A DNA stretch of 64,000 nt from Deltaproteobacteria bacterium (GCA_019309565.1 JAFDFZ010000003.1:1-64000); one strand, 5' to 3'; shown: positions 36,958 to 46,408, counted from the first letter of the stretch. Notes: generated from the sequence alone by a model not told the origin. Translations and numbers: made by a program.

Positions 36958-37333
36958 TTGAGACTCAGGAAAGTTACTCTCAGCGATGTTGCCAAATCGG
37001 TTCATGTGGCCCCCATCAACGGTTTCCAGGGCTTTGAAAAACGACCCCAGAATCAGCGCAGCGACCAAAGAAATAATTCGGCGTGTTTCTAAGGAAATGG
37101 GTTTCCAGGTGCCGGAAGATGTCGCGGTGGTAGGCTTCGATGATGCGGATACAGAACTTATGACCTATCTGCGGTTGACTACGATAAGCTATGATGTTCG
37201 AGAAATGGGCCGGCTGGCAGCAAAAGCCATGATCGAAAGAATTGAAGCGATCAACAACCCCCTGGTTCGAACGGTGTTAGAGCCTAAACTGGTTATTCGT
37301 CATTCGTGTGGATTTCATCTGCACTCCAGTTGA
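36958..37333 (+). pseudogene. LacI-family regulator relic (frameshift plus internal deletion)
   Basis: TTG at 36958, behind AAAGGA, begins LRKVTLSDVAKSVHVAP, the LacI helix-turn-helix. One extra C in the run at about 37004-37008 shifts the frame; in the next frame it continues STVSRALKNDPRISAATKEI to MGFQ and then jumps straight to VPEDVAVVGFDDAD and the C-terminal effector-domain strand. Roughly 190 residues of the sugar-binding domain are missing. It is therefore a doubly damaged gene. It may once have regulated the amidohydrolase downstream. Confidence 0.82.
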
Positions 37334-37426
37334 TGGGAAGACCACATCCGACAGCTTTTTGTGGATGTAACCCAAACCAGTCAGTGTACTTTCATCGCCC
37401 TTACCTTAATGTGAAAGGAGAAAATC

Positions 37427-38881
37427 ATGGCTTCTGCTACCACGCTGATCAAGGCATCCTATATTATCGCTTTTGACGGAAAGCAACATTGCTACTTGAA
37501 GGACGCAGAGCTTGCATTTCAGGATGACACCATCATTTATGTCGGAGAAAAATACGGAGAGCCGGCTGAAAATACAATCGATGCCTACGGCAAGGTGCTC
37601 TGCCCGGGATTTATCAGCACCCACGCACATCTTTTCGAATCACCCATGGACCGCTCCTTCATAGAAGACAAGGGCAATCCCCGGTTTTACATGTCCGGTC
37701 TGTATGAGAATCTGCCTGCCCGCGGCATGGCCATGGATGATGAGATGAGGTCTGTCTGTCTTAAATATTCCCTTGCTGAACTTCTGCGCTCGGGAACCAC
37801 AACCGTGGTTGAACTCGGCCCAGCCTGCGATGAGTTGGCCGAGTATATTTCCTTGCTCGGTAACAGGGTCTATTTCGGCCCCATTTACCGATCTGCGAGG
37901 TGGTATACGCCCGATGGCAAACAGGTCCTTTATGAATGGGCTGAAGATAAGGGCTTTAAGGCTATGGAACAGGCACTTGAATTTATCAAGGCCCACGAGA
38001 ATACCTGCAATGGCCTGCTTAAAGGAGTTATCGCACCCTCTCAGATAGATACCTGCACACCCGAACTTTTAAAGGAAAGCCATAAGGCAGCCATGGAACT
38101 TGGAACACCCTTGACCATCCACACCTCCCAGGCCGTTGTTGAATTCAACGAGATGCTACGTCGTCACGGCAAAACACCGGTCGCCTGGTTAAACGATCTT
38201 GGATGTCTTGATGAAAACACCTTGCTTGGCCACGCTATCATAATAGGAGGAAGCTCCTGGACAAATTACCCGGCAGGGGATCTTGAGATCATGGCCGGCT
38301 CGGGTTGCTCGGTGGCCCATGCTCCATGGGTTTTTGCCCGACGAGGCATTGTTATGGAATCTTTTCATAAATACCAGAAAGCAGGTGTGAATATGACCCT
38401 GGGTACCGACACATGCCCTCAGAACATGATCCAGGCCATGCGCTGGGCCTCTGTGCTGTCCAAGATCATGGAGCGCAATACAGAGTCGACAACAGCAGCC
38501 GATGTATTCAACGCGGCCACTTTAAATGCAGCAAGGATATTGGGCCGCAAAGATTTAGGCCGACTGGCAACCGGGGCTAAGGCGGATATCGTTATTTTTT
38601 CAGCAGACAGCACAAACATGGTCCCGATGCGCGATCCGGTGAAGAATATCGTCTATAGCGCCGAGATGGAAGATGTGGAAACCGTAATCGTCAACGGACG
38701 TACGGTGGTGGAAGGCGGCAGAGTGCTGGGCGCGGACATTCGCGAACTGAACCGTAGGGTTCAGGAGGCCGGAGAAAAACTATGGCCGAGGCTGTCAAAC
38801 TACGACTGGGCAGAAAGAAGCGTTGATGAACTATCACCGCCAAGTTTTCCGTATTTAAATGAGCGGCTCGAAAATCCTTAA
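37427..38881 (+). CDS. Amidohydrolase family protein (cytosine deaminase/chlorohydrolase type)
   Basis: 484 residues with a metal-dependent hydrolase barrel: STHAHLFESP (HxH) near residue 65, HTSQAVVEF, GHAIIIGGSSW, and MTLGTDTCPQNM (the late Asp). The N-terminal and C-terminal beta-sandwich is typical of TrzN/SsnA/MTA-SAH deaminase relatives (ARILGRKDLGRLATGAKADI). It hydrolyses or deaminates a cyclic or aryl C-N bond; the substrate is unknown. GAAAGGAGAAAATC precedes the start. It stands alone, behind the LacI relic and before a long hairpin. Confidence 0.88.
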   Translation: MASATTLIKASYIIAFDGKQHCYLKDAELAFQDDTIIYVGEKYGEPAENTIDAYGKVLCPGFISTHAHLFESPMDRSFIEDKGNPRFYMSGLYENLPARGMAMDDEMRSVCLKYSLAELLRSGTTTVVELGPACDELAEYISLLGNRVYFGPIYRSARWYTPDGKQVLYEWAEDKGFKAMEQALEFIKAHENTCNGLLKGVIAPSQIDTCTPELLKESHKAAMELGTPLTIHTSQAVVEFNEMLRRHGKTPVAWLNDLGCLDENTLLGHAIIIGGSSWTNYPAGDLEIMAGSGCSVAHAPWVFARRGIVMESFHKYQKAGVNMTLGTDTCPQNMIQAMRWASVLSKIMERNTESTTAADVFNAATLNAARILGRKDLGRLATGAKADIVIFSADSTNMVPMRDPVKNIVYSAEMEDVETVIVNGRTVVEGGRVLGADIRELNRRVQEAGEKLWPRLSNYDWAERSVDELSPPSFPYLNERLENP

Positions 38882-39284
38882 AACCAGGCAAGCATGTTTG
38901 AAATTTGCTTCCCCTATAGCGGCTGCGATACGAGCTGCGGTGTTCAGGGGTTCAGAGTTCGCAGTTCAGGTTTGAACATATAACCTTGAGCCTGAGCACT
39001 GAACGCTGAACCCCTGAACACTGAACACTTACACTCAAAAGCCTGTGGATTGCAATACCTAATCGAAATTGTTCGACTAACTTAATCACATACGATCGCG
39101 ACGTAAGGACCTGATGAACAGACTCCCGACCGCCTGGGTTATCGTATTTTTATCTTTACATCACAAGCTATAGATGACTATACTACGTTGTAGTCAATCT
39201 ATAATCTTAACCCAATTTCGGCTTCCGAAACGGGTAATAATTAATGCCTCAACGATACATTTTCTTTTTTTAGGAGAATATACG
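38882..39284. other. Intergenic region after the amidohydrolase
   Basis: About 400 bases. It includes the long inverted repeat annotated separately (38941-39020) and then unassigned sequence containing the partly symmetric GACTATACTACGTTGTAGTC near 39176, close to the promoter zone of the SHOCT gene. Confidence 0.5.
38941..39020. repeat. Long inverted repeat built from GTTCAG units
   Basis: TGTTCAGGGGTTCAG (38941-38955) pairs perfectly with CTGAACCCCTGAACA (39006-39020), and inner GTTC/AGTTCAGG units pair with CCTGA/CTGAAC. The whole can fold into a 30-bp imperfect hairpin. It is made of repeated GTTCAG words, a form of extragenic palindrome; it could also serve as a terminator or mRNA stabiliser for the amidohydrolase gene. 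Confidence 0.75.
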
Positions 39285-39635
39285 ATGTTTTCACAAATAT
39301 TACAGTCAGTTTTCATCGCCTTATGGTCACTTTTTTACACCCCTAATAATGCCTTCGCCCAGCAGGGACAATACGGTGGCTGGCATATGGGTCCCGGTAT
39401 GATGGGGTCCTGGGGAATGGGGTGGTTTGGTATGATTTTTATGATGATTTTCTGGGTGCTGGTGATCGTAGGGTTGATTTTTCTTATCAAGTGGTTGATT
39501 CAGGCATCCCGAAGCCCAGGTGGCACAGAGCGACACAGCAGCTTGCGGGCCCTTGATATACTAAAGGAGCGCTATGCCAGAGGCGAGATCGATAAGGCAG
39601 AGTTTGAAGCAAAGAAAAAAGATCTTTTAGAATAG
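39285..39635 (+). CDS. Small membrane protein with SHOCT domain
   Basis: About 116 residues. A signal or first membrane span ([20 protein letters not shown]) is followed by a Gly/Met/Trp-rich stretch ([20 protein letters not shown]), a second span ([18 protein letters not shown]), and the SHOCT motif [25 protein letters not shown] tails occur in many short membrane proteins and may mediate oligomerisation. The Met/His-rich stretch may bind copper. ATG 39285 has AGGAG upstream; the frame is open further but without a ribosome site. Confidence 0.82.
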   Translation: MFSQILQSVFIALWSLFYTPNNAFAQQGQYGGWHMGPGMMGSWGMGWFGMIFMMIFWVLVIVGLIFLIKWLIQASRSPGGTERHSSLRALDILKERYARGEIDKAEFEAKKKDLLE

Positions 39636-39660
39636 TTTGCTGCTTTGATCTAAAGTGGAA

Positions 39661-39828
39661 ATGTTGCCGAAGGACTGTCGTTTCTATTTTCGCTCTATCA
39701 TGGTTCGAGAAGGGAAAAATGATTTTGATCGCTTCGTCACAGAGATCGAGCAGCAATGGGGATGGCGATGCAGGGAAGCTGATAAGCGAAAAAACAAAGA
39801 AAAAGAATATGAAAAAGGGGAAACCTGA
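39661..39828 (+). CDS. Short hypothetical protein (55 residues)
   Basis: A frame that fills the gap between the SHOCT gene and the next gene, beginning MLPKDCRFYFRSIMVREGKN and ending in a Lys/Glu-rich tail. Its TGA comes just before the AGGAGG of the next gene, as expected in an operon. The ribosome site is weak (GTGGAA). No family recognised. Confidence 0.45.
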   Translation: MLPKDCRFYFRSIMVREGKNDFDRFVTEIEQQWGWRCREADKRKNKEKEYEKGET

Positions 39829-39840
39829 AGGAGGATTGAA

Positions 39841-40236
39841 ATGTCTGAACATGATCTGCGCGATGCGTTATACGGTTCTTTTAAAAACCGCGCAATGATG
39901 TATTATTATATTTTTGATGAAATGAGAAAAGAGATCGGAGAAGAAAAGGCTGCCGAAATAATGAAAAGAGCAATCTATAAGAGGGGGCTTGAAATAGGTA
40001 AGCAGTTTGCACGATATGCTCCATCTGATATGAACGGTATTAAAGAGGCCTTTCTTGCCTTTATTCCCGATGAGGGAAAGATGTTTGAACCTGAACTGCT
40101 GCGTTGCGATTCAGAAGGTGTGGATATAAAATTTCATCGTTGCCCCCTTCGATATCGGAAAGCACGGGAAAGGGAATGCCTCCTGCCACCATTCTGGACA
40201 GCTCTATATCATCCCACATCTTGGTATATTTTGTGA
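39841..40236 (+). CDS. L-2-amino-thiazoline-4-carboxylate hydrolase-like protein, C-terminus divergent
   Basis: 131 residues; AAGGAGGATTGAA precedes the ATG. The N-terminal part (MYYYIFDEMRKEIGEEKAAE, RGLEIGKQFARYAP) and DIKFHRCPL match the small ATC-hydrolase-like family common in anaerobes, which usually continues with KEAW..., a Cys and a DYG motif. Here the sequence after HRCPL (RYRKARERECLLPP...) does not match in any frame, so the gene may have lost its natural 3' end. Function unknown. Confidence 0.6.
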   Translation: MSEHDLRDALYGSFKNRAMMYYYIFDEMRKEIGEEKAAEIMKRAIYKRGLEIGKQFARYAPSDMNGIKEAFLAFIPDEGKMFEPELLRCDSEGVDIKFHRCPLRYRKARERECLLPPFWTALYHPTSWYIL

Positions 40237-40267
40237 ACAAAAACCTGAAACCATAAGAAACAGGAGC

Positions 40268-40480
40268 TTAATATGTGCAGCTTGTACTCTGTCTCTTATC
40301 ATCTCCATCGACCAGGTGTTTGATCCCTTTCTTTTGCATGAACCAGATGGGACATGAATTACGGAACTTGCAGTAAATTTCAGGATCACGACACTTAAGA
40401 CATTCTTTGCAAAGATATACGGTGTGTTTCATGCACATATAGCTGGTTTCGATTTCAGGATGACATGAGCATTTTCCCAT
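40268..40480 (-). CDS. Small Cys-rich protein
   Basis: About 70 residues with nine to ten Cys arranged as CSCHP, YMCMKH, YLCKECLKC, YCKFRNSCPIWF. The pattern suggests a double zinc or Fe-S knuckle like a B-box finger. ATG 40480 is preceded by GGAGGTGG; the longer frame to 40507 is not needed. It follows cysE convergently to the gene before it. Similar short proteins are common in sulfate reducers; no function is known to me. Confidence 0.7.
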   Translation of the reverse strand: MGKCSCHPEIETSYMCMKHTVYLCKECLKCRDPEIYCKFRNSCPIWFMQKKGIKHLVDGDDKRQSTSCTY

Positions 40481-40519
40481 GTTTTCCACCTCCGAGATTT
40501 CATCCATCGATTGCTTCTA

Positions 40520-41224
40520 TCAGATAGAAAAGTCTTCTTTTAATACGACCTCTTTTTCATCGCTTACAGCAGTCGGCCGCGATTCCCAAACAGGTTGGGT
40601 TCGTTTCTCCAGTTGCTCGATGCGCTCTATCATGGAATCAAGCATTGACCAGATGACGTCGGGTAATTTATCGTGGTTCAGATCGGGCGTGTCCTTAACA
40701 GCCCGATGGTTATTTCGCTCGATCTCCCGGCCCGGGATACCCACCACAATCGAATTGGGTCGCACGGGCTTCACGACCACGGCATTGGCCCCGATGCGGC
40801 TGTTTCTTCCGACAGTGATGGGCCCCAGGATCCTGGCACCTGCACCGACCACCACCTCATCCTCCAGCGTAGGATGGCGTTTCCCCCTCTGAAGACTCGT
40901 TCCACCGAGAGTAACACCCTGGTATAATGTGACATTGGCACCGATTTCGGTTGTCTCCCCGATCACAACCCCCATGCCATGATCAATAAAAAAACGGGGG
41001 CCAATCCTGGCTCCTGGATGAATCTCGATTCCGGTCAATCCCCTCATCACATGGGATACCCAGCGCGCCAGCAACCTGGCACCATGCCTCCACAACCAGT
41101 GTGCCAGTCTATAACCCCAGATTGCGTGCAACCCGGGATAGCAAAGCAATACTTCCATCACGTTTCTTGCCGCGGGATCGCGCTCAAAAACAGCATCGAT
41201 ATCCTGTCTTATTATTTTAAACAT
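40520..41224 (-). CDS. cysE: Serine O-acetyltransferase
   Basis: 234 residues. The N-terminal helical region is followed by left-handed beta-helix hexapeptide repeats, with [20 protein letters not shown] (catalytic His/Asp region), and [20 protein letters not shown]. Makes O-acetylserine from serine and acetyl-CoA for cysteine synthesis. It follows cysK on the same strand by about 65 bases, so the two steps are encoded together. Internal [13 protein letters not shown] is typical of CysE. Confidence 0.95.
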   Translation of the reverse strand: MFKIIRQDIDAVFERDPAARNVMEVLLCYPGLHAIWGYRLAHWLWRHGARLLARWVSHVMRGLTGIEIHPGARIGPRFFIDHGMGVVIGETTEIGANVTLYQGVTLGGTSLQRGKRHPTLEDEVVVGAGARILGPITVGRNSRIGANAVVVKPVRPNSIVVGIPGREIERNNHRAVKDTPDLNHDKLPDVIWSMLDSMIERIEQLEKRTQPVWESRPTAVSDEKEVVLKEDFSI

Positions 41225-41289
41225 GTTTCACCTTAAAAATACCCCGTCTCCTTAATCTTAAACCCGTTTACACATCCACATAATGAAAA

Positions 41290-42225
41290 TCAACTATCCG
41301 CAAGATCCTGAAACAATGGCGTGCTCAAGTATCGTTCCCCAAACGATGGAACAATTACAACAATCAGTTTATCGGCGTTGGCCTGCCGACGCGCTACCTG
41401 CAACCCTGCCCAAATCGCTGCACCGGATGAGATACCCACAAGCAATCCTTCCTCAGAAGCCATTCGACGGGCCGTTGTAAAAGCGTCTTCGTTTTTAACC
41501 CGAATGACTTCATCGTAAATGTCTGTGTTGAGCACCTCCGGAACAAAGCCGGCACCAATGCCCTGGATGGGGTGAGGCCCTTTCTTACCGCCTGAAAGAA
41601 CAGGGGAAGCCTCGGGTTCAACGGCGATTGCCTGAAAAGACTCTTTCCGGGCCTTAATGACTTCGCCCACACCGGTGATCGTCCCTCCGGTTCCAACACC
41701 CGCCACCAGAATATCGACCTCACCATCGGTATCGTACCAGATTTCCTCGGCTGTGGTTCGGCGATGAATTTCGGGATTTGCAGGGTTGTTGAATTGTTGC
41801 GGAATAAAATATCGCGGATCAGAAGCTGCCATCTCCTCTGCTTTTCGAATGGCACCAGCCATGCCTTCTTCTCCCGGGGTGAGAACAAGCTCGGCCCCAT
41901 AAGCCCGCAGCAACATCCGCCGCTCCCTGCTCATCGTATCCGGCATCGTTAGAACACATTTATACCCCCGGGCTGCACACACAAATGCCAGCGCAATACC
42001 GGTATTGCCGCTGGTCGGCTCCAGGATGATGGTGTCATGTCCAATCAACCCTGCCTTCTCGGCCGCATCGATCATGGATACCCCTATGCGATCTTTAACA
42101 CTGTGAGCCGGATTGTAGAATTCAAGTTTTGCCACGACACTGGCGGCACAACCTTCGGCCAGGCGGCGGATCCGCACAAGAGGCGTGTTGCCGATCAATT
42201 CAGTAACATCATTTGCAATCTTCAT
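41290..42225 (-). CDS. cysK: Cysteine synthase A (O-acetylserine sulfhydrylase)
   Basis: 311 residues, PLP fold type II. PLP lysine motif [16 protein letters not shown], phosphate/substrate loop [12 protein letters not shown], and [16 protein letters not shown]. It forms cysteine from O-acetylserine and sulfide. Encoded upstream of cysE with a 65-base gap. In a sulfide-producing anaerobe this is the expected route; it would also bear on selenide entry into cysteine, but nothing here shows that. Confidence 0.95.
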   Translation of the reverse strand: MKIANDVTELIGNTPLVRIRRLAEGCAASVVAKLEFYNPAHSVKDRIGVSMIDAAEKAGLIGHDTIILEPTSGNTGIALAFVCAARGYKCVLTMPDTMSRERRMLLRAYGAELVLTPGEEGMAGAIRKAEEMAASDPRYFIPQQFNNPANPEIHRRTTAEEIWYDTDGEVDILVAGVGTGGTITGVGEVIKARKESFQAIAVEPEASPVLSGGKKGPHPIQGIGAGFVPEVLNTDIYDEVIRVKNEDAFTTARRMASEEGLLVGISSGAAIWAGLQVARRQANADKLIVVIVPSFGERYLSTPLFQDLADS

Positions 42226-42808
42226 TTCTTCACCTTTCCGTTTTGTTCTTCTTTTTTGATTAAATCAGCCCCCAGACCCACACAGACATACACAGACTTA
42301 TTACCGATGATATCTCCGTGCACGTATGTTGGCCTCTGGCAGCAAAAAAGGAATTTACTATACTAAAAAATCAGTTACAGCATCGGTTCAAGCGGTCTTA
42401 AAATGACTCAACCCTTCAAGGAAGTAGTTGAAAAGGACAGGTAGAAAATCGCTTTGCCGGAACCGATAAAGCTTAAAGCGTCTTTCTGTAAATGGCGGAT
42501 GCGGTCGGTGGCGTCTGGGCCAGCATGCAGCCTGAATGAGCCGGCCGCACCCGCCCGGTACAGACGCACCTGATGGAGGGAATAATAATCCTATAAAGAG
42601 ATGAGTATCTTTTGGATTTGTGTTTCATGCGGAAATCACCACAGTTATTTTTAATATAGTATATAAAAAACAGGCTAAAAATTGTCAACCGAATTGTTTT
42701 AAAAAGAAAAGCCAGAAAAAATCACTCAGCCCTTTAGCTGCCAGGTTTCCATTATTGTTTAATACAACTACAGGGGGTAGACAGGACCGTTCGGCTAAAG
42801 ATGCTTTG

Positions 42809-42826
42809 CTGCATAAATTTTACGCG
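42809..42826 (+). promoter_or_regulatory. Putative enhancer-binding site
   Basis: CTGCATAAATTTTACGCG, related to the dyads at 15924, 20131 and 49102, about 139 bases upstream of the -24 element at 42956. Confidence 0.45.
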
Positions 42827-42955
42827 TCTGTCTGCGCTATGCCTGGTTACAACGTATCCAATTTGTTGAACCATGCCTTCGAAAACCTCTTGTTTTTCGG
42901 GTACGAACCCTGTGATTCCAGCCAATTAAACAATAAACCGTTAGGGTTGTAAACC

Positions 42956-42971
42956 TGGTACGATCATTGCT
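42956..42971 (+). promoter_or_regulatory. Sigma-54 (-24/-12) promoter of the cupredoxin/cytochrome operon
   Basis: TGGTAC, five bases, TTGCT; GG and GC correctly spaced; 51 bases before the first gene of the operon. Confidence 0.7.
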
Positions 42972-43022
42972 AATACTCTGTGGTACAGATGAATATAAAC
43001 GAAACTTCATGGAGGTGTCAAA

Positions 43023-43391
43023 ATGAAAAGACTGGCTAAGATCATTTTTTCAGGGCTTCTATTATCCACCTTGATCGTATTCGGTGCCACGTTTTTCACT
43101 GGGTTAGATACGGCAAGAGCCTGTGGTTGGGGCGGCAGTGGCGGCCAGGGATATGTTCCTCAACGCCGGGACGGTTCCGGGGACTGGTTTGCATCCAAGC
43201 CTTCTTTAACGAAAGAGCAGGCTTTAAATATCGTGACAAACCATGTAAAAAAGTTAAATCCCGATCTAAAGGTTGGGCGCATAAATGATGCCGGCAGTTT
43301 TTTTGAAGCTGAAATTCTTTCTGAAGACAACGAGGTGGTGCAACTCATTGGAGTGGATAAGGCATCCGGTCGCTTGATGATAATCAATTAG
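43023..43391 (+). CDS. Exported PepSY-like small protein
   Basis: 122 residues. Signal peptide (KIIFSGLLLSTLIVFGATFF ending near TARACG), a Gly-rich linker (GWGGSGGQGY), then a PepSY-like fold of about 65 residues (LTKEQALNIVTNHVKKLNPD, VVQLIGVDKASGRLMIIN). PepSY domains are found in inhibitors and in copper- or haem-linked membrane proteins. ATGGAGGTGTCAAA precedes the start. It is the first gene after the sigma-54 promoter and may act as a periplasmic chaperone for the copper proteins that follow; this is inference. Confidence 0.7.
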   Translation: MKRLAKIIFSGLLLSTLIVFGATFFTGLDTARACGWGGSGGQGYVPQRRDGSGDWFASKPSLTKEQALNIVTNHVKKLNPDLKVGRINDAGSFFEAEILSEDNEVVQLIGVDKASGRLMIIN

Positions 43392-43535
43392 ATGGGGATT
43401 TTTACTGCCCGCAATCCGCTCTGCATGCAGCGCAGAGAGCCGGTGAAATATCCGTGCCTGTATGGGTGTGTCTTTGAACACAACACGGATTCCATTGGTT
43501 ATCAAACTGTTTAGAGGTCAAGACGAGGTCGAACA

Positions 43536-44006
43536 ATGCGATTGACTGACAAAACATTGGACAAGTATCTTTTTCTCCTGTTGATTTTAATCGTAGTGGG
43601 TTTACCTATCGGAATCGAATCATACGATCGATATGTGTGGCAGAAGAAAATTCCCGCCGAAGCTGCCGTATTCACCTTAACCGGTCATACACAGCGGGGC
43701 TGGTTGCTGGGAGAGGTTCAGGCGCACGATGTGCTTTCCTTTGGACAAATGAGGGGATCTGTTGAAAAACCGGTTATCGAAGTTTCCAAAGGTGATCTGG
43801 TTGTGCTTAAGCTTAAAAGCAGCGACGTGGTTCACGGTTTTAGCCTAAAGGATTGGGGGATCATCATCTCAGATGGTATCCAACCGGGCAAGGTCGTCAC
43901 TGTCTCTTTCCGGGCGGATAAGGTGGGCAGCTTTACCTTTTCATGTAATGCAATCTGCGGCGACAACCACGAAAACATGAAAGGCACTCTGGTGGTCAAA
44001 GCCTGA
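43536..44006 (+). CDS. Membrane-anchored cupredoxin with CuA-type motif
   Basis: 156 residues: one N-terminal membrane anchor (YLFLLLILIVVGLPIGI) and a cupredoxin domain like subunit II of cytochrome oxidases. Ligands visible are His in VVHGFSL and the block CNAICGDNHENM, i.e. C-x3-C-x3-H-x3-M, the full binuclear CuA set. No oxidase subunit I is nearby, so it likely serves as an electron carrier rather than part of an oxidase. It precedes the multihaem cytochrome gene by 10 bases. Confidence 0.85.
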   Translation: MRLTDKTLDKYLFLLLILIVVGLPIGIESYDRYVWQKKIPAEAAVFTLTGHTQRGWLLGEVQAHDVLSFGQMRGSVEKPVIEVSKGDLVVLKLKSSDVVHGFSLKDWGIIISDGIQPGKVVTVSFRADKVGSFTFSCNAICGDNHENMKGTLVVKA

Positions 44007-44016
44007 TCCCACGCTC

Positions 44017-45717
44017 ATGATGGAAACACAGATGAAAGGAAAAAAACATATCTTTTTCGTTACCGCAGCTATGGCGCTGGTATTGATTGCAGGGGTTTCC
44101 TTAAGAGGCTTTGTAAGGGCACAAACCCTGTTGATGGAAAGAACCATTCGGGGTCGCGTCATATCAAGATACGGTCCGGTGGAAAATGCCAGGGTGCGGG
44201 TGGCCGGGGCCGATAAATATGCCCTGACCGACCGGCAGGGAAAATTTGAGCTTAAAACTGCGCATCTCCCGGGGTCACGGCTTAGGATCACCGCAGGCAA
44301 GGAAGGCTGGTTTAATAACGGGCAGGTCACCTCCTTAACCGGCGGTATGAATGATATCTTTCTAAACCCTGTATATTTGGACGACCGGCCCGACTATCGC
44401 TTCATATCACCGGTTACCTGTTCAAGATGTCATGTGAAGCTTACCCGGTATTGGGATCGCTCCAAGATGGCACATACCACATCAAACCCCAGGGTCCATG
44501 ATATGTATTACGGTACCGACGCATTTAAACGCCCTGGAATCGGACCTGGCTATAAACTGGACAATCCGAATGATGACGGTAATTGCGCCGCATGCCATGC
44601 ACCTTCCAGATCCGCTTCAATTCCCTGGTCAACAGATCTGAATACGGTGCTGCGATCCCCTCGAACAGAGTGGGATGGGGTCAGTTGCGATTATTGCCAT
44701 AAAGTAAGAAAAGTACTTAAGGATAAGACCTCCCCCGGCGGCTACAGGGCGTTGCTGGAAAGGCAGACAGCTAAAAGGGGCTCTGCTATTCTTGTTTTCG
44801 GACCTTATGATGATGTGGTGGTACCGCCTATGGCCGCATCCTACAACCCTGTTTATGAACAGGGCCGGTACTGTGCTACATGTCATAGCCATCTGAAAAA
44901 ACTGCCGGACGGAAAGAGCTGGGATGCTCAAAGCGTATACACCTCCTCGGAATGGAAAGGATTTGGCTTAAAGGATAACAGCTATCTTCCCATCCAGACC
45001 ACCTACCAGGAATGGAAGCAATGGCAGGATCAGCTTTCCCCAGATGACGCCAATAATGGCAAAAAATGCCAGGACTGCCATATGAGCTGGCGCAAAGAGA
45101 TGTTGCCTTATGATAATTATATTGTAGATGAACCGGCGCGCCATATGTGGGGAACAAAACGATCTCCCCAGAATATCCGTCCGCATCATTTTGATGGTGG
45201 CACAGAAACTCAGCTAAAAACGGCGCTTTCAATGGAACTGGAGGGAAAGATCACAGACAACATCCTTAATATAGATGTATTCGTCACAAATACCAATGGC
45301 GGCCACTGGGTGCCGACCGGTGAGACGATGCGCAGCATAATGCTGCTGGTCGATGCGGTGGATTCCAATGGAACCCCCCTTAAAATGATAAAGGGTGCCC
45401 GAATACCGGAATGGGCCGGAAAAGGGGATGTTAAAGCAGGCAATTATGCCGGGCTTCCCGGCACCGTATTTGCCAGGGTACTTAGAGATAACTCGGGCAA
45501 CCTTCATGTGCCATTCTGGCGAGCAACTGCCATTGCATCTGACACCCGGATTCGTCCCAAAGAAACGGTTACCATTTCATTTCAATTTGCACTGGATGAT
45601 CCGGAGGACGAACCCTCTGTTGAGGCAAAACTCATCTATCGTCCGGTCATCCGGCCGCTTGCACAGAAAAAAAACTGGATTGTTGAAGATATCATCATCA
45701 CCAGCCGTGTCTGGTAG
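44017..45717 (+). CDS. Five-haem c-type cytochrome with N-terminal carboxypeptidase-regulatory-like domain
   Basis: 566 residues with an N-terminal signal or anchor (HIFFVTAAMALVLIAGVSLR), a CarboxypepD_reg-like domain (about residues 50-110) and five CxxCH haem sites: CSRCH, CAACH, CDYCH, CATCH, CQDCH. The C-terminal 170 residues contain NGGHWVPTGETMRSIMLLVD, a fold seen in other multihaem cytochromes. ATG 44032 (MKGKKH) is an alternative start. The protein is periplasmic or surface associated and should carry electrons between the cupredoxins encoded on either side and an unknown acceptor. Confidence 0.88.
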   Translation: MMETQMKGKKHIFFVTAAMALVLIAGVSLRGFVRAQTLLMERTIRGRVISRYGPVENARVRVAGADKYALTDRQGKFELKTAHLPGSRLRITAGKEGWFNNGQVTSLTGGMNDIFLNPVYLDDRPDYRFISPVTCSRCHVKLTRYWDRSKMAHTTSNPRVHDMYYGTDAFKRPGIGPGYKLDNPNDDGNCAACHAPSRSASIPWSTDLNTVLRSPRTEWDGVSCDYCHKVRKVLKDKTSPGGYRALLERQTAKRGSAILVFGPYDDVVVPPMAASYNPVYEQGRYCATCHSHLKKLPDGKSWDAQSVYTSSEWKGFGLKDNSYLPIQTTYQEWKQWQDQLSPDDANNGKKCQDCHMSWRKEMLPYDNYIVDEPARHMWGTKRSPQNIRPHHFDGGTETQLKTALSMELEGKITDNILNIDVFVTNTNGGHWVPTGETMRSIMLLVDAVDSNGTPLKMIKGARIPEWAGKGDVKAGNYAGLPGTVFARVLRDNSGNLHVPFWRATAIASDTRIRPKETVTISFQFALDDPEDEPSVEAKLIYRPVIRPLAQKKNWIVEDIIITSRVW

Positions 45718-45732
45718 AAAACAGGAGGAAAA

Positions 45733-46401
45733 ATGATCAGGAATGTTGGCATCAAGCCGTTTGTTATGGCTATGTTATTGACGTTTTTACCGGCTCTTGC
45801 AACAGCCGGGAAGATATCCGGAACCGTGAAAGTCCGGGGGTTACGCACCCCTGAGAACATTCTCGTATATGTGAGCTCAGCACCGAAGGTCTCTGTTGAG
45901 CTTTCGTCCTATGAGTTTGTGATGGATCAACGAAACCTCACCTTCATTCCGTACATCCTGCCGATTGTCGTGGGCTCTTCGGTTCGGTTTCCCAACAATG
46001 ATAAGGTGGATCACAATGTATTCTCACTTTCCCGGACCAAAAAGTTCAACCTGGGCAGTTACAAGCCAGGTGAGAGCAAAACCGTTATATTTGACAGGCC
46101 GGGAATTGTGGAGGTGCGTTGCGATGTGCATGCGGAAATGCTGGCCTACATTCTGGTATTGAAAAATCCCTACTTCGCTATCACAGATAAGAAGGGACGA
46201 TTTGAAATCCCGGATACCCGATATTTAGAGCGATTAGGCATTACGGGGGTAAAAGATCTGCCATCGGGGAAATATCTGGTCAAGACCTGGCATCAAAAGT
46301 TGAAAACAGGCAAACAACGGGTGGTGGTCCCGGAAAACGGTGTAGTTTCGGTTAAATTCGCTCTTAGCCGTGGCACTGCCGGCGTTCTATACAAAAGATA
46401 A
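45733..46401 (+). CDS. Exported plastocyanin-like cupredoxin
   Basis: 222 residues with a signal peptide (FVMAMLLTFLPALATAG). The copper site is of type 1: His in DKVDHNVFS, then CDVHAEM (Cys, His, Met). A C-terminal beta domain (YFAITDKKGRFEIPDT and onward) resembles carboxypeptidase regulatory folds. Such single-copper electron carriers are common in Desulfobacterota and in aerobic chains. It follows the cytochrome gene by 15 bases, so it is probably an electron shuttle in the same pathway. Confidence 0.85.
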   Translation: MIRNVGIKPFVMAMLLTFLPALATAGKISGTVKVRGLRTPENILVYVSSAPKVSVELSSYEFVMDQRNLTFIPYILPIVVGSSVRFPNNDKVDHNVFSLSRTKKFNLGSYKPGESKTVIFDRPGIVEVRCDVHAEMLAYILVLKNPYFAITDKKGRFEIPDTRYLERLGITGVKDLPSGKYLVKTWHQKLKTGKQRVVVPENGVVSVKFALSRGTAGVLYKR

Positions 46402-46408
46402 TTGGAAC

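Larger units (their letters stand above)
42226..43022. other. Intergenic region between cysK and the cupredoxin/cytochrome operon
   Basis: About 800 bases, no gene. It contains a putative enhancer site at 42809 and the -24/-12 promoter at 42956, both reading rightward. A sequence near 42766 (CAACTACAGGGGGTA) looks like a decayed right end of the short repeat element, but no matching left end was found. Confidence 0.55.

Noticed and set aside
39150-39260. Sigma-54 promoter upstream of the SHOCT gene (GGGTAATAATTAATGC)
   Set aside because: GG to GC spacing is 11, not 10, and the rest of the consensus is missing.
42766-42782. CAACTACAGGGGGTA as a sixth repeat-element copy
   Set aside because: Only one degenerate end found; no left terminus or flanking duplication.
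42620-42952. 110-codon open frame upstream of the cupredoxin operon
   Set aside because: Composition is not protein-like, no ribosome site, and the sigma-54 promoter follows immediately.
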